This document shows, piece after piece, positions 9,480 through 17,669 of a stretch of DNA of 25,191 nt (within the stretch, counting starts at the first letter, position 1; each line of letters opens with the position of its first letter). Position numbers and translations under genes: made by a program. The notes beneath the pieces are model-generated. The model was not told where the DNA came from, did not search any database, and saw only the letters and a list, made by a program, of their open reading frames with translations. The DNA comes from Chara braunii (lineage: Eukaryota > Streptophyta > Charophyceae > Charales > Characeae): positions 1,652,589 through 1,677,779 of the forward strand of contig BFEA01000252.1 in NCBI GenBank assembly GCA_003427395.1. Direction: 5' to 3'.

Positions 9480-10110
9480 AGGTACTTCTCAGGCACTTCA
9501 CGTTCAGTTCAGGAGGCAGGAGGTAGTCTTCAGGATTTGGCGGCAGCACTCTGGAGGAGCGCTGCAGTAGTAGTAGTAGCACTAGCAGTAGTCTTCAGCG
9601 CTGGGTGCTATTAGCGTTAGCAGCAGTCTTCAGCGCTGGGCGCTCTTGGGAACTGTAGTACTAGAGAGAGAGAGATTGGGCGGAGGCCAGGGATACTTAC
9701 CTGCAGCGCCATAGCTCCAGCTTTGCCTTCGAGGTACCTGCAGCACAGCGCCATCTTCACAGGTTAGTACCTGGCATATGAGAGAGAGATTTCTTCTTCC
9801 TCTTCTCAGTCCACCATCTCCCTCTCACCCTCTCGCTACCTGACTTCACTGCATCAGCAGACTATGGTGACATTTGGATTCAGACTTGACGTTGGGCTTC
9901 AGACAGTTTGACGAGGGATTATTTGGGACTTTTAACAAAGACTTGGTGTTGACGACATGACATTCACATCTCTCCCCCTCCTCTTCGTCTGTTTCCCTCC
10001 TCTTCGTCTGTGCATGATTTGGACATGGTGCATTCTTCCTGTGTGTAGCGCCAGGTCCCTTCACACCTTGTGATGAGGATGATGTATGTTTGGTCTGCGT
10101 TGCAACATTG
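9480..10110. repeat. Dispersed repeat copy III
   Basis: A short duplication (AGTCTTCAGCGCTGGG at about 9590 and 9624) leads into TACTTACCTGCAGCGCCATAG, which resembles the TTACCTG pieces of copy I. A later block contains ACTATGGTGACATTTGGATT, TTCAGACTTGACGTTGGGCT and CACACCTTGTGATGAGGATG followed by ATGT, matching copy I near 6100 and 6341 in order. The middle includes short GA runs. I see no coding capacity. Confidence 0.55.
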
Positions 10111-10699
10111 ATTGGGCTAGTCATTAGTATTCTAGCATTCTGCTGCGCTGTCTGACACTACGTGATAGAGGTCAGTCCCGGTCAGGTCAGGACTTGTAAG
10201 TCTTCCCCTGCGCTATGAAGCACCAATTTGTATGTATCAGAATGTACACTGCTTGTTGAGATTTCACTTGCACTATGTCCATTCAGTCCTTTTTATCACA
10301 TTGCGGATCCTCGGCTTTATATGTACATCGCCCAACTGGGCATGTAACAGTTGGCATCGGAACACCGCATGTGAATCAGGACAACCTGATCTGACACGTG
10401 TGTGGGGACTAAGTAGCTGATTAGTCTTGATTGATTGATTAGAGCACACTAGTTAGCCCCCAAAATCACAATTTTTACCTCACTGCCGAAAATTGTTTTG
10501 TTTTTTTTTTTCTCTTTCTTGGATTTTGTTTTCCCGCTATTTCTGTTGTGGAAAATCGCAATAGCGCAACACCTGAAATTTCCGTTGTTTTTCTTCTGAG
10601 GAAATCCGGAATATCTTTTTTTTGAAAATTTCTAGGCTACCAGCCGGGCCGCCCGGGTTCCGGGTGGCCAGCCCGTGCAAGGACCAAGGAAGGTCCCAG

Positions 10700-10730
<31 letters not shown>

Positions 10731-10834
10731 ACCCACCCTATGTTATGCAGAAAAATAAACAGAACAACTTTTGCCTCAGAGTCACATCAAAATTCTTCAC
10801 CAAATTAAAAATAAAAAATAAAATGTAAAAATAT
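10111..10834. other. Low-complexity AT-rich flank of the Penelope-like element
   Basis: The stretch contains T-runs, a 30-nt poly-A (10700-10729), a GC-rich patch near 10645 and an A-rich segment (10796-10834) abutting the retroelement. The string GGAAATCCGGAATAT plus a T-run at 10600 recurs at 17300, beyond the element's other end. No gene is seen. Confidence 0.5.
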
Positions 10835-11717
10835 TAGGTGGTGAAAGGGGGTATTCTAGCTGCTCGGGTTCGAGCCCTTTGGCGCTGTTAACGCAGGCCC
10901 TGTGTTTATCTGCATGATTGGGGTGCTATTCAGGTTTGGAACCCGGGGTTGCAGTTTTGAACTCGGGCTTGGGGTTTTGGGTTTCGAACCCTGGGTTGCA
11001 GGTATACGAGTTTTGGTTGTGCCATTCTTAGGATTCGGGTTTTGAACACAGGACCTTGTTGGGCACTGTTTTTGGCCCTGTTGGCCCTATGTCGCTGTGC
11101 AGGTATACGATTTTTGGTCGTGCCATTCTCAGGATTCGGGTTTTGAACACAGGCCCTCTGTTTTGGCACTGTTTTGGCACTATTGGCCCTTACACAGGTA
11201 CCACTGGTTTGGTATCGCTGTACTGTACACGTAGGAACTAGTTTGATAATGANNNNNNNNNNNNNNNNNNNNNNNNNNNNNNNNNNNNNNNNNNNNNNNN
11301 NNNNNNNNNNNNNNNNNNNNNNNNNNNNNNNNNNNNNNNNNNNNNNNNNNNNNNNNNNNNNNNNNNNNNNNNNNNNNNNNNNNNNNNNNNNNNNNNNNNN
11401 NNNNNNNNNNNNNNNNNNNNNNNNNNNNNNNNNNNNNNNNNNNNNNNNNNNNNNNNNNNNNNNNNNNNNNNNNNNNNNNNNNNNNNNNNNNNNNNNNNNN
11501 NNNNNNNNNNNNNNNNNNNNNNNNNNNNNNNNNNNNNNNNNNNNNNNNNNNNNNNNNNNNNNNNNNNNNNNNNNNNNNNNNNNNNNNNNNNNNNNNNNNN
11601 NNNNNNNNNNNNNNNNNNNNNNCACTGTACTTGATATCGCTTTTTCTACTGGTTTGACGATTGTCTATTTGACGCTTGTCTACTTGTTGTTGAAGCGTGA
11701 TATCTTTTCAAACAAAC
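10835..11717 (+). repeat. 5' pseudo-LTR (contains 370-N gap)
   Basis: It begins TAGGTGGTGAAAGGGGG and ends CTTTTCAAACAAAC, as the 3' copy does. Within about the first 230 nt I count eight or nine differences from the 3' copy, and in the last 90 nt one. An internal tandem duplication of about 101 nt (GCAGGTATACGA at 10998 and 11099) is shared with the 3' copy. The N gap (11253-11622) corresponds to 16602-17019 of the 3' copy, which is 418 nt, so the gap is probably underestimated by about 48 nt. A tRNA-type B-box match (GGTTCGAGCCC) lies at 10867. Confidence 0.9.
11253..11622. other. Assembly gap (370 N)
   Basis: This is an unresolved stretch inside the 5' pseudo-LTR. Open frames translated across it are meaningless. 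Confidence 0.99.
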
Positions 11718-11933
11718 TCATGAAGGCCCCTGTGAACCAGCTTGGAAGTCGCCGAGCGAGAGTGAACATGAAGATTGGAGACACGAATTTGACTTACTGC
11801 AATTTGGGAGATTTGACCAGCGTACGTTGATTTGAAGAACTTTGTTTCGTCACCTACTGTATACTGTGAGGAGAGGTTGTTAGCGTAGGGGACGAAGTGA
11901 CTGTCGACGAAGTTTGAGTGATCCGAATCAGGG

Positions 11934-13199
11934 ATGTCTAACTCTGGGTATAAGGAGTACGGACGCGAACCTGATCGGGTTCGCTATTATGCAGCTGGAG
12001 GCGACCGCGGAGACGGTGGTCGTGACCGAGGTAGAGAGATTTCTCGGGAGCCTAACGACGGTGGCCGACAACATCAACATCAATAACGAAGCAATGGGCA
12101 GCGGGAAGCACCTAAGCGTTTCATACCAATGTGCTACGAATGTGGTGAACCTGGTCATTACAAAAATCAGTGCCCACGCCTTGTTGGCGAGGGTAGTAAT
12201 TGGCAGGGAGGATCACGAGGGAGATCCGTATCACCAGGACATCATGCTAGGAACATTGAGCGCCGATCGGTATCGGAGGAACCAGGACTGCGGAAGCAAG
12301 TGGAAGACCTCGTTAGCTCAATAGCTAGCATGAAGAGTTTCATTGAAATGGAACAGTCTCGGAAGGAGGAGGAAGAAAAGGCGAGGTTGAAAAAAGAACA
12401 ACGGAAGCAGGAGAAAAGGGAACACGAATTGATTGAGGAGGAGAAACGTTTGGCGAAGGAGCGGCGCGCCAAGAAGAAAAAAGATAAGAAATGAGCAGAA
12501 GCAGAGTTGCGGGAAGCTATGCGCAAAGATTTGAGGATGGAGATTCGGATGCACGTAGGCGGTATGTGTGAAGAATTGCAGCACCGACTGTTAGGAGAGG
12601 TGGCGGGAGACCGAAACAAGGGTAAAGCTAAGCTTCAAAACTGCTCATTTGACGATGCCGCGTACGAATCTGAATAAAGTGATGTGGACACTCTCAGTGA
12701 GCAAACGGAGGGACTCAAGATCAAGGAGAAGCGTAAGAGAAGTGCCGAAAAGCAGGTGGGCGACAGCCCTCCTATGGTGACTCCAGCGAATCGGACTACG
12801 AAGTTGGGCACTCTCAATCCGAAACGGCTACAACTAAGCTGCGGATGTCAAGCGATGAAGAAGACACCGAAGAAGAAATCTCCCATGCAAAGCTCTTTGA
12901 AGAAGAAGAAGAAGATTCCCGCGGGCACTGGCGAGATGGGTAAGCTACGCTACGTGACGGATACTCTGCGAGAACTGGGCAGTTTGAATGTCGACGAGTT
13001 GAAGCTCGTCTGTCGTGCCGAGGATGTGCCATACGAAGGGAAGAAAATGGAGACCATTCTGGCTATTACGGAGAAACGTACGCAAACTGCTTACGGCTCC
13101 AACAAAGATGTTAACGAACCATTGGGCATTCTTCAGGAACCGACCGAGGTAGCGGAGAAGCAAGATGAGAGCGATGGTGACAATGATGACGAAGCATGA
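11934..13199 (+). pseudogene. Penelope-like element ORF1: CCHC knuckle, coiled coil, SAP-like
   Basis: One frame runs from ATG at 11934 to the stop at 13197, broken by stops at 12084 (TAA), 12492 (TGA) and 12675 (TAA). In order it encodes a Gly/Arg/Asp-rich N-terminus, a CCHC zinc knuckle (CYECGEPGHYKNQC, 12132-12173) that should bind nucleic acid, a long charged coiled-coil-like stretch rich in Glu, Lys and Arg (about 12290-12520), a basic patch with KKTPKKK and KKKKK (about 12855-12915), and a SAP-like helix-turn-helix (LGSLNVDELKLVCRAEDVPY plus KK, about 12975-13075), a fold that commonly binds DNA. It ends in an acidic tail. The frame continues past 13199 into ORF2, so the stop at 13197 may be the natural end of ORF1 or a fourth nonsense change. 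Domain names are my reading of the sequence; no search was run. Confidence 0.8.
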
Positions 13200-13211
13200 A
13201 GTACACATCGA

Positions 13212-15918
13212 TTGTGGCTGATGTGTAAGGCTCTGATTATCGTTCGAAGAAGTCGTGGTTATGACACAGCGGTTGAAGTCGTTTATCGTTTAGTCGTGGT
13301 GCTTTTGACCTTGAAGGATCAGATTAGGTGGTTGAGGAAGTGCGTAGTATCCTGGATTAGTCTGTATCAACGATATGGTGTGCGCGTGTTTTATGGTGAA
13401 GTCAGGGGTATCTATGTCCTCACATCTCCTACCTGTCGTGCGCAATACGTGGGACAGACGGGTAGGAATGGTACTACACGTTGGAAGGAACATCTGTCCG
13501 TATGCAGAAGGGGACAAAAGCAGACGCACCTATACAGATGGTGGCAAGTTTTTGGTACAGAGTCTTATCTTCTATTGCCAGTCGAGACTTGTCGATCGGA
13601 AGATTTACCGTCGTTGGAACAGTTGTATCTCCAGCGTTGGAATCCAGTTCTCAATACTACAGGCGTGAAAGGGAAAGGCAAGGGTAGGAAGAACCGACAA
13701 AAAGGGAAACACGAGCGTAGCAAGCTGATGGGAGTGACGCCATGCAGAACTGACTCTGCGGCGGTATTACCTGTCAAAGCAAAAATAGCCAACAACGACG
13801 ACTGGATGGTTGATATCTTTCAGCTGCTTAAGTCGCAGGAGGAACAAGGATGTCGAAAGTTCAGTTTATGCACTCAGCGTGGGAACAGCTGGTGCAGGGG
13901 TTGGAAATTGATCAGGTCAGCATTTGGTAATTCGGTCGTTAAGCTCGACGGCCGTAGGACGAAGCTTTTTGCATGCAAGAAAATCATGGAGGAAGGCGCT
14001 CGCCTCAACATTGAACAACTACGGAGATGGGTACCGAAGGCAGGACCCGACAAGAAGTTCCTACGAACCCTCTTTCGTAATCCAAAAAGGATGGATGCCC
14101 TCAAGAACTGTAGCCTTGACGTGCTGACCAGACTGATGAAGGCCGCTGCTGATTTTCAAAAAACGTCGACTACTGCTTATCTAAGAAGGATTATCGCCAG
14201 GGCCATCAAAGACACTTACGGTTGGAGTACTAATGCTAGAATTGTGGTACGTTTGAAATTTGATGATCGGATTAGATTGGTTGAAGTCCGTAAGGTAGTT
14301 AATGATAGAATCGAAGGGATGGAGATCCCGGACTGCATGAAGGACGTTGCTCGAGGTGATGTTCGGATCGTATGGGTTAAGAACCCATCCGTCGCCAACA
14401 TGCTACACAATCAGCGGGCATACGCCGGTGCTGATGTGTTGACCTGCACATGTGCAGGATTGCCCTACCCCAGGGTAGGTGACCACGTGCAATTCCGCTT
14501 GCAGGACTTGGAGGGTGTGCATTCCCTAATCTGCAACGCTAATAATGTGCCGAAGCGGACAGAATTGGACCGTGCTAAGCAGCTGGCGGTGGAAATCTCA
14601 GTGGGTATTCGATCGTGGCCAAACTTCAGAGGCAACGACCTGACTATCACCAGATCTGACACAGCTAGGTGTATGATGTCCAGGAGTCATGATGGGGAGA
14701 AGTATCTCAATCCAGTAGAAGTGTATCGTGTGAAGAAGTTACTAGAGGAATTCGTGTTGACGCCTCTGGACAGGAATCCGGGAGCGACCTTGGTTCTCTG
14801 CCCGAAGTTGTACTTCGAGGCGATGATGAACTTGTTTGTTCTGTTGCCAGGCTACAGTATCATCACGGAGACTGAGGCTACTATACATACGAGGATGAGA
14901 GCCGATGCCAAATCGTTGGATCTGCAGCAGTTCATAAGATGGGACTCAAAAGGAAAAATTGGCGAGGCATACGTGATGCCAAAACATAAGGACCTGTCGA
15001 GGTATCGACCGATCTGTCCTACATTCTTCGAGCCTACGGTTCGGACATGGAAGGCGACGGCAAAGTAAATTGCCGCACGACGATATCATCGCAGCGGTCG
15101 ATTGGGCTATCGACTATCATTTGAGCAAGAAGAGAGTCAGTATCCGCGTGAATACAAGAGGGAAAGGATGCACATTTGGAAGGACTGTAGGTGATGACCA
15201 CTGGAGATCGATCGAGTTGGAGCAGATTTGGAGTTTTTTCAGGTGGGAGCTCCGACACACGTACACAAAGGCAACAGGTGTTCTGATCCGGCAAGTAGTG
15301 GGTATCCCAATGGGAAAAAGCACTAGCCCACCACTTGCTTGTTTAATGTGCGCATTTGCGGAATACCGTTTTCTGCAGAACCTGGGGAGCTTGAAGCGCA
15401 ACGTGTTCGGATGTCGACTCATGGATGATGTTAGTGTGGTGATCTTTCGGGGAGGCAAGAAGCGGGTTAACGTGGAATTGATCAAGGACAACTTCGAAAG
15501 GTGTTATCCTGAGAATTTAAAGCTACTACGTACGGATGATGGCGGAGGTTCTTGGGACTTCCTGGGAACAGTTATGAGAGTCGATATGGTGTATCCATAT
15601 CTCAGCTGCGTTCAGTCTTCCAAAAATGAAAAGTCATTACGGGAGGAGGAACGCCTGGAGTTTAAGAATGGGCAGGACTTTCCATCATGGGGAAGCAAGG
15701 AGACGTAGAGCGCAGTGGTAGGCAGTTGCCTTCACCGTATCGACCGCAACACGAACGATCGGTCAGCCATACCCATGAGAGTCTTGAGTTTGCAGCGTGA
15801 ACTGCGGTTTAAGGATTTTCCAGGTACCTTTTTGAAGCGAGTACTCAAACGTTTCTCACGGGGCCATGACAAGATCTGGACATGGACATCCGAATGGTTG
15901 TACGGGGAAGGTCGTTGA
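13212..15918 (+). pseudogene. Penelope-like element ORF2: GIY-YIG endonuclease + CxC + reverse transcriptase
   Basis: The frame is open from 13200 to a stop at 15066, shifts by one base, continues to a stop at 15706, and ends at 15918. The first part holds a GIY-YIG nuclease at residues 64-150 (counted from 13212): GIYVL, YVG, Arg90 and His94 in TTRWKEH, the catalytic Glu136 in LEQLYL, and Asn148. A CxC motif (TCTC, 14442-14453) follows, then RT motifs 1 (LDRNPGA, 14766) and 2 (RYRPIC, 15000). After the frameshift come motif B (GIPMGKSTSPPLA, 15301) and motif C (MDD, 15421). Motif A, with the first catalytic Asp, should sit between RYRPIC and LPHDD but is absent in all three frames, so a deletion at about 15060-15070 removed it, probably with the insertion-in-fingers region. 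The annotated start (TTG) is arbitrary; the enzyme is inactive. Confidence 0.88.
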
Positions 15919-16156
15919 TGTAGGTTTTCCGTTTGTCGTAGTGTAGATGTAATCTGCCTTTCTCTGTTTTTGTTGATAGTTTTCGTTTTGTTTGTCTACT
16001 GTGTGCCTTTGTATTTTTTGAATCTTTGATTTTGAATTTGGTATCGCCATTTTATTGAATTTTCTGTTGCAAGTGGAACGGAAGTTAGGAACCGGACAGT
16101 CTGATCTAATGTGAGGACAGGGATTATCGGCATGTTATGTAGGCGTTTGTTTAGAC

Positions 16157-17114
16157 TAGGTGGTGACAGGGGGTATTCTAGCTGCTTGGGTTCGAGCCCT
16201 ATGGCGCTGTTAACGCAGGCCCTGTGTTTATTGAATGATTGGGGTGCTATTCAGGTTTGGAACCCGGGGTTGCAGTTTTGAACTCGGGCTGGGGGTTTTG
16301 GGTTTCGAACCCTGGGTTGCAGGTATATGAGTTTTGGTCGTGCCATTCTTAGGATTCGGGTTTTGAACACAGGACCTTGTTGGGCACTGTTTTTGGCCCT
16401 GTTGGCCCTATGTCGCTGTTCTGGCACTGTTGGCCCTATGTCGCTGTGCAGGTATACGATTTTTGGTCGTGCCATTCTCAGGATTCGGGTTTTGAACACA
16501 AGCCCCCTGTTTTGGCACTGTTTTGGCACTATTGGCCCTTACACAGGTACCACTGGTTTGGTATCGCTGTACTGTACACGTAGGAACTAGTTTGATAATG
16601 AAGCAGGCGGTGAGTTANCTGCATGTGGACATAGGTGGCAGCAATAGTGTGTACTGTCTTCTCCAGTTGCTACGTATGTCGGCCTTAGCCGTTTTGTGCT
16701 TTTTGATAGGCGAGTTGTAGCTTTGACCTTTGCGAATCTGTCAGACTAGGACTGGAACCTATATGATCTATGATTGCACCGTCTTTGGTCTTTTCGGGTC
16801 CGACGCCGGTAAGCCTGGGTCCATTTCCGGAGATGGCAACGGGTAGACTGCGGAGGTGGGAATGAGGAATGCGGGGAATTGACGAGGGAGAAGTAGGTTG
16901 TTCCCCCTGAGGAGGACAGCGTGGCGGCTGTCGAAACCGGTTGGGGTGCCATACCCACCGGCGGTTTAATCATTCACGTACCTTTGTACTTTTTACACTG
17001 TGTACCTTTGTACTTTGTACACTGTACTTGATATCGCTTTTTCTACTGGTTTGACGATTATCTATTTGACGCTTGTCTACTTGTTGTTGAAGCGTGATAT
17101 CTTTTCAAACAAAC
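16157..17114 (+). repeat. 3' pseudo-LTR
   Basis: It begins TAGGTGGTGACAGGGGG and ends CTTTTCAAACAAAC. It differs from the 5' copy by scattered substitutions and by an extra 28-nt internal duplication containing TTCTGGCACTGTTGGCCC (near 16420-16447). A single N lies at 16618. The stretch 16981-17024 has short GTACCTTTGTACTTT repeats. The B-box-like GGTTCGAGCCC is at 16189. No open frame of interest is seen. Confidence 0.9.
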
Positions 17115-17139
17115 ACATCTAGATGTGTATAAGAGACAG
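17113..17139. other. Residual Nextera mate-pair junction adapter (artefact)
   Basis: AGATGTGTATAAGAGACAG (17121-17139) is exactly the 19-bp Tn5 mosaic end used in Nextera kits. It is preceded by ACACATCT (17113-17120), the tail of the opposite mosaic end, as in the palindromic mate-pair circularisation adapter. This is not biological sequence; it marks an assembly error. The first two bases overlap the end of the pseudo-LTR. Confidence 0.97.
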
Positions 17140-17140
17140 G

Positions 17141-17230
17141 TACTTGATATCGCTTTTTCTACTGGTTTGACGATTATCTATTTGACGCTTGTCTACTTGT
17201 TGTTGAAGCGTGATATCTTTTCAAACAAAC
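17141..17230 (+). repeat. 90-nt duplicate of the pseudo-LTR end, probably artefactual
   Basis: These 90 nt are identical to 17025-17114 and also match the end of the 5' pseudo-LTR (11628-11717) with one change. Because the adapter lies between the two identical copies, the duplication most likely arose during assembly. Confidence 0.9.
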
Positions 17231-17492
17231 CCGGCCAGCTAAGTGACCCCGCGGTAGCCTAGGAAAATTTTGATTTCCTTTTGCAATTTTCCAGTATTTG
17301 GAAATCCGGAATATTTTTTTTTTCGAAATTCGTTTTTCTGAAAACGGTACGGGAAATACCTCTCGCAGTTATCATTTTCCAAACTGCGCGTACTCTCTGT
17401 TGAGTAATTTCGAATATTTGGTTGTAGTTTCTTTTCAGAACTCTTATCAGACACTCATCTGCAGTCTGAAGGTTCGAAACTTTCGCTCATTT

Positions 17493-17628
17493 ATAATTTC
17501 GCACTTTAGGGGGAATTGGGAGGCCTGCTGAACTTGCAAACGAGTATTTTTTTCTTATTCATAATTTCGTACTTCAGGGGGAATTGGGAGGCCTACTGAA
17601 CTTGCGAACGAGTACTTTTTTCTTTTTC
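17493..17628. repeat. 68-nt tandem repeat, two units
   Basis: ATAATTTCGCACTTTAGGGG (17493) is repeated as ATAATTTCGTACTTCAGGGG (17561). Both continue with AATTGGGAGGCCT, an AACTTGC piece and an ACGAGTA plus T-run. The two units lie in the leader or LTR-like part of the Ty3 remnant. Confidence 0.9.
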
Positions 17629-17669
17629 TCGAAATTTTTGCAGAGTTCAAACTTTTTATTTCTTGATTA

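Larger units (their letters stand above)
10835..17114 (+). mobile_element. Penelope-like retroelement with N-terminal GIY-YIG (Chlamys-type), degenerate
   Basis: The element has long direct terminal copies (10835-11717 and 16157-17114), which fit the pseudo-LTRs of Penelope-like elements. Between them, on the plus strand, lie an ORF1 with zinc knuckle, coiled coil and SAP-like region and an ORF2 with GIY-YIG endonuclease, CxC linker and reverse transcriptase. The order endonuclease-CxC-RT defines the permuted N-terminal-EN clade, known as Chlamys in green algae and spikemosses and Naiad in animals. Assignment to Chlamys is inference from order and likely host. All reading frames are damaged: four in-frame stops from ORF1 onward (the last may be the natural ORF1 end), a deletion with frameshift in RT, and a further stop. 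The copy cannot be autonomous. Its 3' boundary is blurred by an adapter artefact. Confidence 0.88.

Noticed and set aside
8844-9614. Plus-strand open frame of 256 residues with Phe/Leu-rich segments
   Set aside because: It crosses a CT-rich tract and TTTCAGGCC modules; the hydrophobic part is compositional and no family is recognised.
10930-11625. Long frames spanning the N gap on both strands
   Set aside because: They are made mostly of unknown residues, and their ends lie in pseudo-LTR repeats.
10835-11933. Hammerhead ribozyme in the pseudo-LTR or leader
   Set aside because: I looked for a CTGATGA core paired with a GAAA core and found no arrangement that fits; the N gap limits this search. 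Absence agrees with what is reported for N-terminal-EN elements.
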